Assembly: GCA_038042195.1 (NCBI GenBank)
Contig: JBBTET010000061.1
Coordinates: 24,405 to 88,404, forward strand
Direction of reading: 5' to 3'
From: JACRIM01 sp038042195
GTDB taxonomy: Bacteria; Planctomycetota; Phycisphaerae; UBA1845; UTPLA1
Length of the DNA: 64,000 bases
The notes below the pieces were generated by a model, which was not told the origin of the DNA, did no database searches, and was given only the letters and a program-made list of their open reading frames with translations. A program made the translations under genes and the position numbers. Of this stretch, positions 50,042-60,420 are shown one piece after another (within the stretch, counting starts at the first letter, position 1; every line of letters begins with the position of its first letter).

Positions 50042-51343
50042 ATGCCCATTTTCCAATACGAAGCGATGAATGCCGCTGGGCAGGAGGTCAAGGACGAGAT
50101 CGATGCGCCGACGTCGGAAGACGCCATCGCCAAGATCCGCGGACTCGGCTACTTCCCCACCAAGGTCAAACAAAAAGGCGGCGCGAAAAAAGCCGCTGGG
50201 GCCGGCGGCGCGAAGAAAGCCCGTCGCGGCAGTCTTGGCAGCGTCTCCACGAAGCAACTCACCGCTTTCACGCGCCAACTCTCCACGCTTATGGACGCCG
50301 GACTGCCGATCCTTCGCTCGCTGCGCATCCTTGAACAACAGCAGAAGCCCGGCACGCTCCGAGTCGCGCTGCGCTACGTCGCCGAAGATGTCGAGGGCGG
50401 CTCTACGCTCTCCGAAGCGATGGCCCGACATCCAAAGGTCTTCGATCGTCTCTACTCCAACATGGTCGCCGCCGGCGAGGCGGGCGGCGTGCTCGATGTC
50501 ATTCTTCAGCGTCTCGCCGAGTTCATGGAGAAGGCCCAAAAGCTCAAGCGTAAGGTCATCGGCGCGATGATCTATCCCGTCTGCGTCATCGGGTTCGCCA
50601 TGATGATCGTGGCCGGCATCATGTACTTTGTCGTACCGAAGTTTAAGGCCATCTTCTCCGACTTCGATGCGAAGCTGCCTGGCCTCACCATGATGCTCCT
50701 CGGGCTTTCCGACTGGATGGTTGGCTCGTACACCGACAAGAATGGCAAGGAAGTGTCTTCGGCCGTGCCGGGATGGGCAGTCCTGATTCTCTCGCCCGTG
50801 TTCTTCATTGTCTTTTACAAACTAGTCAATAAGTTCCGCGGCGGACGAATCGCGCTGGATGTGATAAAGCTGAAAATCCCGATTCTCGGCACCATCCTCC
50901 AGAAGACGGCTATCGCCCGATTCACACGGACCCTTGGCACGCTCGTCGCCGCTGGTGTTCCCATTCTCGAAGCCATACAGATCACCAAGGACACCTCCGG
51001 CAACGAGGTCTATGCCACGGCCCTCGGCAAGGTGCATGATGCCATTCGTGAAGGAGAATCGTTTGCCGCCCCGCTTAAGGCGACCAAGGTCGTCGACAGC
51101 CTCGTCGTCAACATGATCGACGTCGGCGAAGAGACCGGCGACCTCGACAAGATGCTTATCAAGATTGCGGATAACTACGACGACGAGGTGGAAACGCTCG
51201 TCGCCAGTCTGGTCAGTCTGCTCGAACCCGTCATGGTCATTGTGCTGGGCGGCATCGTCGGCTTCATCGTGGTCTCGCTCTTCCTCCCGATGGTCAGCCT
51301 CGTGAACAGCTTGACCGGCGGCGGCGGCGGCGAAGGTGGATGA
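50042..51343 (+). CDS. type II secretion/type IV pilus inner-membrane platform protein (GspF/PilC)
   Basis: The 433-residue protein starts MPIFQYEAMNAAGQEVKDEI as GspF and PilC do, with a basic Ala/Lys/Gly linker (residues ~45-63). It then has two copies of the cytosolic GspF domain (TRQLSTLMDAGLPILRSLRI and TRTLGTLVAAGVPILEAIQI) separated by transmembrane helices (VIGAMIYPVCVIGFAMMIVA and WAVLILSPVFFIVFY). It ends in a third helix (MVIVLGGIVGFIVVSLFLPM). It anchors the assembly ATPase to the membrane in secretion or pilus machines. It is the first gene of the cluster; the ATPase and secretin are not in this window. Confidence 0.93.
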   Translation: MPIFQYEAMNAAGQEVKDEIDAPTSEDAIAKIRGLGYFPTKVKQKGGAKKAAGAGGAKKARRGSLGSVSTKQLTAFTRQLSTLMDAGLPILRSLRILEQQQKPGTLRVALRYVAEDVEGGSTLSEAMARHPKVFDRLYSNMVAAGEAGGVLDVILQRLAEFMEKAQKLKRKVIGAMIYPVCVIGFAMMIVAGIMYFVVPKFKAIFSDFDAKLPGLTMMLLGLSDWMVGSYTDKNGKEVSSAVPGWAVLILSPVFFIVFYKLVNKFRGGRIALDVIKLKIPILGTILQKTAIARFTRTLGTLVAAGVPILEAIQITKDTSGNEVYATALGKVHDAIREGESFAAPLKATKVVDSLVVNMIDVGEETGDLDKMLIKIADNYDDEVETLVASLVSLLEPVMVIVLGGIVGFIVVSLFLPMVSLVNSLTGGGGGEGG

Positions 51344-51374
51344 CGTGTTCGTGAGATGAGATGGAGATCGGCTC

Positions 51375-52190
51375 GTGCGATTGGCGACTCAACAATCCAA
51401 TGACGCGCCTCGGCGGATGCGATGCCTCGGCTCCATCCATCCGTGTCGCGCGCTCACGCTCGTCGAGTTGATGATCGCCATCACGATCCTGCTCGTGCTC
51501 ATGAGTGCCGTCGCCGTCACCGGCAAGATGGTGCGTGATTCCCGCAAGCGGACCCAATCACAGCAATCGCTCGCCAGCATCGCCAACGCCATCAATCAGT
51601 ACGCTTCGTACTGGCCCGCGTGGAAGGTCGGATCGCTCAAGGTTGCTGAACGCGGTTGGCCCGACTACATCGCGGGTCGTTTGTTCGCGGCCCCCTATGG
51701 CGTCGTTGCCGATTTTAATGATTACATGAATCTCTACGCCCCGCCTGCTGGTGCCGACAATCTGCTCAATGCCAATGAGTGCCTCTTCTATTCACTGACC
51801 GCCGAAGTCGGTGGCGGCCCCTACTTGAAGCCGGACGCCAGCGAGGATCGACAATTCGCGCTCACACCTGCGGGCCAGGCACAGCTCTTTCCCGGCCAAG
51901 GTGCCGGTGCTCGACCGCGCCAACGGCTGCTCGATGTCTGGGGGACGCCTTACCGCTACTTCTGGGTTTATCGCGTACCTAATCCTCTCGACCCAGCTCT
52001 CGTTGCCCACCGCGGTTATCTGCCCGTGTTCACCGCTGACACGACCGATCCGAACTTCCGCCCAGCCGTCGGCTTCGTGCTGGAAAGCGCCGGCCCCGAC
52101 AAACGCTATGGCAATCTCTGGCAGACGACTGTCGCCATTACGCAACAGGACATTCTCGACGCTGAGGACAACCTCATCGTCTCACCATGA
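51375..52190 (+). CDS. pseudopilin-like protein (GspG/GspH group)
   Basis: The 271-residue protein starts at GTG 51375. The prepilin signal is HPCRA-LTLVELMIAITILL, with Ala at -1 and Glu at +5 of the predicted cleavage. The following helix and the C-terminal Asp/Gly-rich domain fit a type II pseudopilin. Its TGA overlaps the next start as ATGA. The unusual length of the leader (about 24 residues) is typical of planctomycete prepilins. Confidence 0.8.
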   Translation: MRLATQQSNDAPRRMRCLGSIHPCRALTLVELMIAITILLVLMSAVAVTGKMVRDSRKRTQSQQSLASIANAINQYASYWPAWKVGSLKVAERGWPDYIAGRLFAAPYGVVADFNDYMNLYAPPAGADNLLNANECLFYSLTAEVGGGPYLKPDASEDRQFALTPAGQAQLFPGQGAGARPRQRLLDVWGTPYRYFWVYRVPNPLDPALVAHRGYLPVFTADTTDPNFRPAVGFVLESAGPDKRYGNLWQTTVAITQQDILDAEDNLIVSP

Positions 52191-53122
52191 CACGACCCAT
52201 GCAAACGCGCGATCAACATATTGAGATTCGCTCAACCCGCCACGGCGGCGCGACGTTTCGATCTGCGTTCACGTTGATCGAGCTTATGGTCGTCCTCACG
52301 ATCATCATCATCCTCATCGGCATCTCCGCCTTCGCGTTTCGCAAGGTCACGGACGGCACGGTTCTTGCCCAATCCCGAAACATGGTCGCCACCTATGCCA
52401 AGATCGCCCGCGCCTATGCCATCTCGAACCACATCGAATCGATGATGGTCGTCAACCCGTTTAACGGCCGATTTGAACTGTGGCACATGAACCCGCCGTA
52501 CTTCGGCGGTCCCTTCGATCCGCTCAGTACCAACGCCCCGGATGGCTATGCCTTCGCCCCCATTTTCGATTCCTCCGCGCGACTGCCTCAGGACCGTGAA
52601 GGCCGACCGCTGGCCGCCGTTCACCCTATCGACTTCGCCGACCCTCTCGATCCTGCGGTGCCGACCGGTCCGAGCTATCGCTTGAACACTGACGACCCCC
52701 TCGATCGGCATATCGATAACCTGACCTGGGCCGCGTTTTGTTTTGATGAGAATGGGAGACTCGTCGTTCGCACGCGACGCATCGCCACACGTACTTTCAC
52801 CACGCGCGACGGCGCACCGCGCATACCATCCGAGCGAAATCGCCTCATTGACGAAACGCCCGACCTCACCGTCCTCGCGCAATCGCCACCCCTTGCCCAG
52901 GGCGTCGGTCTCAATGACACGGCCATCACCTCCACGCGCGGCTTCGTCATCAGTGATGCCACTCGTCTGCGTTTCGCAGCTCCTGATTACAACCGAAACC
53001 CAAGTGATCTCGTAACCAATTGGCTCATGGAAACACTCCCCGGCCGCCGCGCGACCTCGTTCACCACCACCATCGTGCTGAATCGTTTCAGCGGCCAGGA
53101 ACTTGTGCGAGGTGGACTATGA
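52187..53122 (+). CDS. GspH-like pseudopilin
   Basis: The 311-residue protein begins at ATG 52187, overlapping the previous stop by four bases. The prepilin motif is SA-FTLIELMVVLTIIIILI, with Ala at -1 and Glu at +5. The long C-terminal domain is rich in Asp, Pro and Arg. GspH-type proteins are minor pseudopilins at the tip of the pseudopilus. The end overlaps the next gene as ATGA. Confidence 0.8.
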   Translation: MTRPMQTRDQHIEIRSTRHGGATFRSAFTLIELMVVLTIIIILIGISAFAFRKVTDGTVLAQSRNMVATYAKIARAYAISNHIESMMVVNPFNGRFELWHMNPPYFGGPFDPLSTNAPDGYAFAPIFDSSARLPQDREGRPLAAVHPIDFADPLDPAVPTGPSYRLNTDDPLDRHIDNLTWAAFCFDENGRLVVRTRRIATRTFTTRDGAPRIPSERNRLIDETPDLTVLAQSPPLAQGVGLNDTAITSTRGFVISDATRLRFAAPDYNRNPSDLVTNWLMETLPGRRATSFTTTIVLNRFSGQELVRGGL

Positions 53123-54198
53123 GAACCGCTCGTCGCGCATTCTCGCTCCTCGAAACCAGCATCGCCGTGGCCATCCTCGGTGTCGGCCTCATCATGGTCG
53201 CCGCCGTGTTCCCGGTCGCCCTGTCGCAACATCAATCTAGCACCGATCAGGCGGCGGCATTGGAGCTAGTGAGCAAGGCCGAGGCTCTTCTCGAAGCCCG
53301 CATCAATAAAAACTTGTTGTACGTCCCCGCATCCGTTCTCGCCGGCACCGATTCGCCGTGGTACATGCTGCCGACGATGAGCATAAAGGTTGGAGCGCCC
53401 GCTTGGGACGTGATGCCGCAACCATACACGTTTCCACCTACCACGAGTTTGTACGCCAATCTTATCAGTGGTTTCAACGCCGCCACGAATCATGGAAACA
53501 TATTCGGATTCCTCCCGACGGTTGACTATCCGAGCATTCCGTTGTTTTCACAACGACAGACATTCCCTTTCGGCCTCGACCAACTCAGCGACCACACCAT
53601 CACGCCAATAGGCGACGAAGCCTTGCAGGAGGCTCCGAACCGACTCATCTGGTACGGCTTCTATCGTCGTCTGGCCAACGGTACATTCCGCTATGCTGTT
53701 GTTGTCTGCAAGCAGCGCCGTGGTCAGGTCTTCTCCGAGCAGGACATGTCAGTTGTCGATTCGAGCCTGCCACCGGCCTATCAAATGCCATTCAATGTTC
53801 CGACCGGCCTCGTGCCTGATCGCCGTCTGCCCGTCCCCTGGCGCGTCACGGTCGGCTATTTCGGCGGACATCAGATCACCAATCGACCGATCTCGCCGGT
53901 CCTTGGGTCGGCCAGCCCGCTCAGCCAACTCGCACCGGTCGGCGCGAAGGTCATGATTCAGGGTACGTCGTATCCGAATGGTGTTAATTCAATCCTGGTC
54001 CCTGCCGGCCGCGTACTCACCGTCTCCCGAATCGTGGACGACACCACTGTCGAAGTCGTCGAGGACATCAGCGACCTACCCGGACTCCTGTTGAACGGTA
54101 CCGGCACGCCCTTCGACGTGTGGGTCGTCCCTCCGGCGGTCGAGGGCGCGCTCTCCAACAAAGAATCCCCCGTACTGCTCTGGAGGGCGAACCTGTGA
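53119..54198 (+). CDS. GspI/PilV-like pseudopilin
   Basis: The 359-residue protein starts at ATG 53119 within the preceding TGA (ATGA overlap). MRTARRA-FSLLETSIAVAI gives a short basic leader with Ala at -1 and Glu at +5. The rest is a large soluble domain unlike a small GspI, so the group assignment is by position and motif only. The stop overlaps the next start as GTGA. Confidence 0.78.
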   Translation: MRTARRAFSLLETSIAVAILGVGLIMVAAVFPVALSQHQSSTDQAAALELVSKAEALLEARINKNLLYVPASVLAGTDSPWYMLPTMSIKVGAPAWDVMPQPYTFPPTTSLYANLISGFNAATNHGNIFGFLPTVDYPSIPLFSQRQTFPFGLDQLSDHTITPIGDEALQEAPNRLIWYGFYRRLANGTFRYAVVVCKQRRGQVFSEQDMSVVDSSLPPAYQMPFNVPTGLVPDRRLPVPWRVTVGYFGGHQITNRPISPVLGSASPLSQLAPVGAKVMIQGTSYPNGVNSILVPAGRVLTVSRIVDDTTVEVVEDISDLPGLLLNGTGTPFDVWVVPPAVEGALSNKESPVLLWRANL

Positions 54199-55682
54199 CG
54201 AAGCAGCGCCCCTCCCATCGCCGACTTGCCTTCACGACGGTCGAACTACTCGTCTCCACCGTTCTCATGGTCATTGCCATGATCGGCGTCATGGGCATCT
54301 TCAATATCAGCTCCGGCGCGGCCGCACGCACCAATGCCCATGCCGAAATGCTTGAGGCCTCTTCCTCGCTTCAAGGCGAACTTGCGCATCATCTCTCGCA
54401 GATCGCACCCGGCCTGCTCATCATTGAGTCGCCGCCGCCGACCACGGTACGATCCGATGTCCCCGGCGGCCCCGCGGTCCGACGCCTGCGACACGACCGT
54501 CTCGTCTTTATCTCGTCCGGCTCGCCAGAGGAGTTCCAATCGTCCATCGATTCGCGTCGCGGTCGCCCCGACGACCCGCTCGGCACACTTGACCCCCAGC
54601 TTCGACCCGCCGCCACGTCGCGCGAAGCACTGCTGTATTTTGGCCCCGGCATCCCCACCACCTTCGACGCCCTCGGCGCTCCGATTCTCCGCAACATCGA
54701 TGATGCCGGTGGGGCGATTCCCGACGTGACGCTCTCCGCATCCGAGTGGATGTTCATGCATCGGGAGATACTGTTGCTTGCTGATACAGGTGCGCCGGGT
54801 TGGACTCCCGCACCGCCCGACATAACGATCTTCACTGCCTCAGGCGAAATGCTGGACGGTGCCCCGCTTAATGCCCAGATTCGTGAGTCGCGCATGGACG
54901 CGGTACTCTCGATCCCACCGCCGGGCGATATCGCCAATGCCGCCACGCTCATCGACCTGATCGCATCGCGCACAGTTGCCGACCTCGCCGGGAGCGACTA
55001 CGGCACACCGTCAAAGCTACACGCCCTTTGGCAGCCGAACTGGGCGATCCTCACGCCGCGCGTGAGCATCGTGGGTGCCCCGTTGAATCCGCCCGACCCC
55101 TTCCCGCCGGACTATTACACGCGCGCCGGCAGCACCTTCATCCCGCGCCTCGCCGATTTCCGCATCGAGTGGACCGACGGCAAGCGCATTGATCCAAACG
55201 GTGCCGACGGCGATCCCTTGACGCCCGGCGATAACGACCATCGAACGCGCTGGTTCGGCCTGAGTCCTGATGCGCCCAGCGCAATCGACCCAAGTGATTC
55301 GGCGAGCATCGATTCCATGCAATACCGCGCAAGGATGAGGTCCATCGCCGACATCAACAATCCGTCGAACCCCAACCTCGTGAACCCCGACAACCCTCCC
55401 GATGAGACGCTTGCATTCGCGGGCATTGAATGGTCACCCTTCGGCATCAATAGCAATCAGGATGCACAATACCGCGCCGTCTGGCGCACCAACAATTGGA
55501 ACTTGCGCCCGAAGGCCCTGCGATTCACCTATCGCCTGTACGACGCGGGCAGCCGCCTGCAACAGACCGCGACCATCGATCTGAACGGAAACGGCACCGA
55601 CGACCCCGATCCAGCACTCACTAAGCCCATTGTTCAGCAGCGTGGTTTGGAGTTCTCAATCGTCGTGCCTATTCCAGAGTGA
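54195..55682 (+). CDS. GspJ/PilW-like pseudopilin
   Basis: The 495-residue protein begins at GTG 54195, with GGAGG about eight bases upstream. The prepilin motif is RRLA-FTTVELLVSTVLMVIA (Ala at -1, Glu at +5). A long C-terminal domain (~450 residues) is far larger than in Escherichia or Pseudomonas GspJ. The stop is 25 bases before the start of the giant GspK-like gene. Confidence 0.78.
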   Translation: MTKQRPSHRRLAFTTVELLVSTVLMVIAMIGVMGIFNISSGAAARTNAHAEMLEASSSLQGELAHHLSQIAPGLLIIESPPPTTVRSDVPGGPAVRRLRHDRLVFISSGSPEEFQSSIDSRRGRPDDPLGTLDPQLRPAATSREALLYFGPGIPTTFDALGAPILRNIDDAGGAIPDVTLSASEWMFMHREILLLADTGAPGWTPAPPDITIFTASGEMLDGAPLNAQIRESRMDAVLSIPPPGDIANAATLIDLIASRTVADLAGSDYGTPSKLHALWQPNWAILTPRVSIVGAPLNPPDPFPPDYYTRAGSTFIPRLADFRIEWTDGKRIDPNGADGDPLTPGDNDHRTRWFGLSPDAPSAIDPSDSASIDSMQYRARMRSIADINNPSNPNLVNPDNPPDETLAFAGIEWSPFGINSNQDAQYRAVWRTNNWNLRPKALRFTYRLYDAGSRLQQTATIDLNGNGTDDPDPALTKPIVQQRGLEFSIVVPIPE

Positions 55683-55707
55683 GGCGTATGTTTTGAAAGT
55701 TCGACCC

Positions 55708-58700
55708 ATGCGTAACCATCGCAAACAACCGACGAATCGAAGCGGCAGTGCTGCGAGCCATCGCGCCCTCCGCCCTTTCTCAATTCTCAATTCTCAATTG
55801 TCAATTCCCCGCCGCGGCACCGTCCTCGTCTTCGTCCTCGGCATCCTCACCCTTCTCGCCCTCGTCGGTCTCGTCCTCATCGCCCGCACACACGGCGAGT
55901 TCCAACGCGTTACCCTCGACGGCAACGCCGCCAATACTCGCGGTGTCCTCGATGGCCTGGTTGGCTCCATTCAGGACACGCTTCGCCAGGATATCTGGGG
56001 GCAAACGTCGAACCAGCTCTATCCGCTTCAACCACGCCCAACGGCGGACGACGGCGACATCCGCGAGAACAATGAGGCGTATGACGCCCCCGGCATCGAT
56101 GATCGATGGCTCGCCTCGCTGACCCCCTACAACGCTGGTACGGCACCGCCCACCGGCGATCTCATGCTCATACCACCCCCTATCGGAAACCCAATGTCTT
56201 TAGTGGGCGAATACAACGTCCTCGCTTGGCCAAACGTCTCCTACATCGGCGTCGACCTCCTCGCTCCCGCCGGTCAGAAACCGGGCGCGCCAAGCTCCAC
56301 AATTCCCAATCTTGGAGTACGCCCCTTCGTCTGGGCGTCGAACTCGCGCGTCCCATCGCCATTACCGGCGGTCCCCGTCTGGTACAAAACTGAGAAGTTG
56401 CCGAACAAACCCACCGACAATTTACAAAATGTCTGTGTACTCCAAACACCCCCGGTTCCGTTTTCCGATCCTATTCTCTTCCCTAATCTCATCCCCGGCT
56501 CCACCACCAACGTCACCATCGCCCAGTCGCGCGACACCTGGCTCAGCACCGCACATCAAACCGCCCTCACCGCGCTCCCGGAGTTCGGTGTCGGCAGCTC
56601 ACGTGTCCCCCAATTCCCCTACTTCGACACCAACGCCGACGGCATCCTCGATCTCTACGACGCCGACGGTGACGGCATCCCCGATTCGCCGCTCAGCCTG
56701 CGAATCCCGGTCACCAGCGGCGACGCCAACGCCCCGCACGACCTCTACGCCGCCGTCCGAATCGTCGACCATAACGCCATGCTCAACGTGAACACGGCGT
56801 CCAGCCTGCGAAGACCTACCGGCGGAGCCACCGACCTGACCTTTGACGAGTTTCGTGCGGGTCTCCAGCGCCGGGGCCAACGGTCCACCGAGCTGCTACT
56901 CGACGAAGTTGTCCATTCTGACGACAGAGACTATTCCACAGCATTCGACCGCGCTAAGGGACTCGTTGGGTCTCGATATGTCGACGTTCCAGATATCTTT
57001 GATCGCGAGTGGATTCGGACGAAATTGATCGGTGGTCGTCATACCGGCATCAACGCCGCATTCCTCTATGGCCTCGCCGACGAATCCGCCCTCCGCCATC
57101 GCGGCACGCTCGTCCCCTATGACCGACGATTCGAGTCTCAGCCGGGGAATGCAACCGACTACACCAACATTGATCGCGCCCTACGCGGCACGCTTCAATG
57201 GGGTCGTGGTATCAATGGCGGCGTGACCTACGACGTGGGTAACGGTGTCCCAGCCCATTGGAATCGCTTCAACTCCAACTTCGGCTCGCTCGACTACGAA
57301 GGCTCCGATCTCCCGCCCACCGGCAGTGTTCGCGGCTGGCGTTCCATGATGACCGAGGACGAACCCTACGCCATCCGCCGCCACATGCTCACCACGGCCA
57401 GCCACGACGTGATGCCGATGCCCGACCTTATCAAAAACGTCACCGCAGTCGTTGGTGAGACGCTCCTCGACACCCGACTCAAGCAGCTCTGGTCGCTCGG
57501 CATGGATTGGCCCGTGTTGATCGCAAGCGATTCGCCACTGATCGGCCTCGCTCCTCCATATTGGTCGGCCAACTCATTCTCGCAAAAGTTCGTCATCGCG
57601 CCGGCCCAGATGCCGCCGGAACACTTCCGCGCCCAGCCCATCGACCTCAACATGGGCGACATCGATCAGCCCGCCGCGAAAGAGGCCTTCATCCGATACG
57701 CCGCCGCCGCGATGTACATGGCGCTGGAGGATGTACCATTCACGACTGGCGCAGCGCTCCCCTTTGATCCGCTCGATCCCGAACCAAGACAGTATCAGGG
57801 AATAAAGATTTCTGGTCCGAGTTTTCGGAATCAAGAATATCTTGCCTGGCAGTTTGCCGTGAACCTCGCCGACTACCGCGACGCCGACAACGAGCCGACC
57901 GCGTGGGAATGGCCCGTCGGTCTGAATCCGCCGCACTACGTCTTCGGCATTGAGAAGCAGCCGTTCTTCACCGAGGCCTATGCCTTCTTTAAAGCCGGCG
58001 TGCCGCCCGGACCCGCGCCATCCAGCGGCTCCGGCCCTGACAAGTGGTGGTTCGCGGTGGAACTCTTCGTGCCGCCCTTCTGGATGCTGGACGCCGGTGA
58101 TTTGACTCTGCGCATCCCGCGCCCGGTCGGCCCGCCTACCATCCTTCCGCTTGCGTCAGCCTTCAAGCATCGAACCTTCGGCACATTCCCCGCCGTCCTC
58201 GACGGCGGCACCACCGGTCAGTACTACGTCTTCTGCGGAATCAACGCCAACGCCCCGATGTGGGCCACCGGCAATCCCGTCTCCTATCCGCTTGGCTCCG
58301 GCTACAACGACTTCTACCAAATTGTCCCGGCACCAGGCGTCACGGACCTGCAACTCCCGACTGACGGTGCCGGCCGAATTGAATTGTGGTACTCCAACCC
58401 AAGCGTCCCTCAACATGTGATCGACATCATCGGTCCCCAATTCTCCGGGGATCGCCTCGAAGCCGATCCGAGCAGTCCTGCATCTGGACCTGCGAGCGGC
58501 ATGGGTCTGTGGGCCGCGCGGCCACCGGGCGCAATGGTGCCCGATACCTTCGAGTTCAGCCTGATCCGTTGCACCCTGGGTTGGCGATTCACGACCGCAT
58601 GGCAACACTTTGAATGGGAGCGTGAAGTCCTCATACCCAGCCCGACCAGTGGCCGCCCGGTTCCCAAGTCGCTCGGCCGCAGTAACGAGCCGTTCCCTAA

Positions 58701-60219
58701 CAATCCCCTGATCAATCGCACCAAATACTTGTATCAAAACATCCCCGAATCGATCTGGCCGGCGCGAGCCAGCATCGATCTCTCCGGACCGGCTGGTGTT
58801 CTCGATCTTGCCGCGACTCCGCTCAATGGGTTTGCCCCTTCACAGGCGGCGTCTAATCGATACTCCCCATATCCGGCCTTCGACTCGCCTGCCGACCTTA
58901 GCAAGATCATGCTCGTCGGCCCGCTTACGCAACAAGGGATCAATCCGCCGACCTTTAAGCAAGACTCCGCCGTCGTTCTGGATCCATTACTCGCGGACTT
59001 CCCTGCGACGGCGTCCCTCGCTTCAATGATTCAATACGGCAGCAACACGTCGCCGATCCTAGCCTCTCCCGCTGATCAACCGCCTGCGTCCGACCTCGCG
59101 GCGCGCATGGCCACCGGCCGTGTGAACTTCGCCCCTGTCGACCCCAATCAGCCCAGCAAACCCCAACCCACCTGGGTCGGCCGCCTCTTTAACTTCTTCA
59201 CTACTCAAAGTCCGCTCTTCGACGGCATCGACAACGACGGCAACCTTATCACTGATCTCAGCCAACTCGGCATCAACGCCGTCGACCCCCTCGAAGCCTG
59301 GGCCGTCACCCATCGCGCCGCCGGTCGGCTCAACGTCAACACCGCCCCGGCCCACGTCCTGCGAAGCGTGCCCTACATGAGCCTGCTCCCGACCAGCCCG
59401 GAGTTCCTCTTCCACGTTGTCATGGGCGGCGGGATCAATCCATTGCCGAACAACTACAACCCCTACGCGACCTACTTCGGCCAGCCCGCACCGAAGCCCT
59501 TCTGGGATTTCGCCTCGGTCATCGTCGCTCGCCGTGAGAATCGCAATGTCCCGCTTCGCATGTGGGATCCGAGCTACACGCCGAATCTCGCCATCGGCGA
59601 GACCAACATGCGCACCGTCGCCATCGCCGGCCCTCCTCCGGTTGCCCCCGGCCCCGCCCCGGTCTCCGGCCCATCGAACAACCTCAAAGGCCCCTTCCGC
59701 AGCCTCTCCGACCTGCAACGGCTCTACGACCGCACCGACCTCTCCGTGACGGCCGACCCCTATTTATTCCGCGTGGATCGCTTCATCTCCGATCCGACTC
59801 TGCGCCTGCCGCAGCATCGCTATCAGACCAACGAGCCGATGCCCGGCGTCGGCGCTGCCAGCCCGCTGTCGCCCGACTTCCGCTTCCGCCGCACGAGCGC
59901 GACCACCGGCATCCTCGACTACGCCGCCATCCCATCGACGGCTCCCCTCGCCGCCCCCGCCGCCGAGACCGGCGGCCTCCGCGCCCGCGACGCCCTGCTC
60001 TCGCGCTGGGCCAACGGCCTGACCGTCCGCTCCGACGTCTTCACGGCCTACATCGCCCTGATCGACGAAAACGGCAACTACGTCCGCCGCAGCCAGGTCA
60101 CCTTTGACCGCAGCGGCTGCTTCCGAGAGACGGCCCCCGGACCCAATGCGACCCGGACCCAGATTCAGCCCGAAATCCTCAACCGCACCGACACCAACTA
60201 TTCGGACGACACGAAATGA
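55708..60219 (+). CDS. giant GspK-like minor pseudopilin
   Basis: The 1503-residue protein has an N-terminal prepilin-like segment, PRRG-TVLVFVLGILTLLALV (near residue 37), with Gly at -1 and no Glu at +5, the pattern of GspK. Two short blocks, MLNVNTASSLRR (~residue 358) and RLNVNTAPAHVLRSVP (~1212), match the GspK N-x-NTA-x-x-x-L motif. A stretch DTNADGILDLYDADGDGIPD (~310) looks calcium-binding; GspK structures do show bound calcium, so this fits. Normal GspK is about 300 residues, so this is roughly five times longer and may fold as several repeated domains. The chosen start lacks a strong ribosome-binding site. GspK caps the pseudopilus tip in known systems. Confidence 0.75.
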   Translation: MRNHRKQPTNRSGSAASHRALRPFSILNSQLSIPRRGTVLVFVLGILTLLALVGLVLIARTHGEFQRVTLDGNAANTRGVLDGLVGSIQDTLRQDIWGQTSNQLYPLQPRPTADDGDIRENNEAYDAPGIDDRWLASLTPYNAGTAPPTGDLMLIPPPIGNPMSLVGEYNVLAWPNVSYIGVDLLAPAGQKPGAPSSTIPNLGVRPFVWASNSRVPSPLPAVPVWYKTEKLPNKPTDNLQNVCVLQTPPVPFSDPILFPNLIPGSTTNVTIAQSRDTWLSTAHQTALTALPEFGVGSSRVPQFPYFDTNADGILDLYDADGDGIPDSPLSLRIPVTSGDANAPHDLYAAVRIVDHNAMLNVNTASSLRRPTGGATDLTFDEFRAGLQRRGQRSTELLLDEVVHSDDRDYSTAFDRAKGLVGSRYVDVPDIFDREWIRTKLIGGRHTGINAAFLYGLADESALRHRGTLVPYDRRFESQPGNATDYTNIDRALRGTLQWGRGINGGVTYDVGNGVPAHWNRFNSNFGSLDYEGSDLPPTGSVRGWRSMMTEDEPYAIRRHMLTTASHDVMPMPDLIKNVTAVVGETLLDTRLKQLWSLGMDWPVLIASDSPLIGLAPPYWSANSFSQKFVIAPAQMPPEHFRAQPIDLNMGDIDQPAAKEAFIRYAAAAMYMALEDVPFTTGAALPFDPLDPEPRQYQGIKISGPSFRNQEYLAWQFAVNLADYRDADNEPTAWEWPVGLNPPHYVFGIEKQPFFTEAYAFFKAGVPPGPAPSSGSGPDKWWFAVELFVPPFWMLDAGDLTLRIPRPVGPPTILPLASAFKHRTFGTFPAVLDGGTTGQYYVFCGINANAPMWATGNPVSYPLGSGYNDFYQIVPAPGVTDLQLPTDGAGRIELWYSNPSVPQHVIDIIGPQFSGDRLEADPSSPASGPASGMGLWAARPPGAMVPDTFEFSLIRCTLGWRFTTAWQHFEWEREVLIPSPTSGRPVPKSLGRSNEPFPNNPLINRTKYLYQNIPESIWPARASIDLSGPAGVLDLAATPLNGFAPSQAASNRYSPYPAFDSPADLSKIMLVGPLTQQGINPPTFKQDSAVVLDPLLADFPATASLASMIQYGSNTSPILASPADQPPASDLAARMATGRVNFAPVDPNQPSKPQPTWVGRLFNFFTTQSPLFDGIDNDGNLITDLSQLGINAVDPLEAWAVTHRAAGRLNVNTAPAHVLRSVPYMSLLPTSPEFLFHVVMGGGINPLPNNYNPYATYFGQPAPKPFWDFASVIVARRENRNVPLRMWDPSYTPNLAIGETNMRTVAIAGPPPVAPGPAPVSGPSNNLKGPFRSLSDLQRLYDRTDLSVTADPYLFRVDRFISDPTLRLPQHRYQTNEPMPGVGAASPLSPDFRFRRTSATTGILDYAAIPSTAPLAAPAAETGGLRARDALLSRWANGLTVRSDVFTAYIALIDENGNYVRRSQVTFDRSGCFRETAPGPNATRTQIQPEILNRTDTNYSDDTK

Positions 60220-60334
60220 CCGTGGAATCATGGAGGATGCCCCATGCCTGAACCCTCAGGTCTCAAGACTCGGGTCTCATTCCTGTGCCTTGGGACACTT
60301 GGTCCCCTATAACAATGTGTTAGGAATCATAACT

Positions 60335-60363
60335 TTACTCCGCCCCCCTTGGCCGTGTATAAT
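60335..60363 (+). promoter_or_regulatory. putative promoter of GspG-like gene
   Basis: TTTACT-like sequence (60334-60339) is followed after 18 bases by a perfect TATAAT (60358-60363), about 57 bases before the ATG. The gene after it probably has its own transcript, fitting a major pseudopilin made in excess. Confidence 0.5.
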
Positions 60364-60420
60364 TGTTGGCCACACGGGGGCACACGCCGCGACCTTTTTT
60401 CCTACGGAGGACATGCAATC

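Noticed and set aside
59059..59718. Gly/Val/Ala-rich antisense frame within the giant GspK-like gene
   Set aside because: Typical reverse-complement bias of Pro/Ala-rich coding sequence; no ribosome-binding site.
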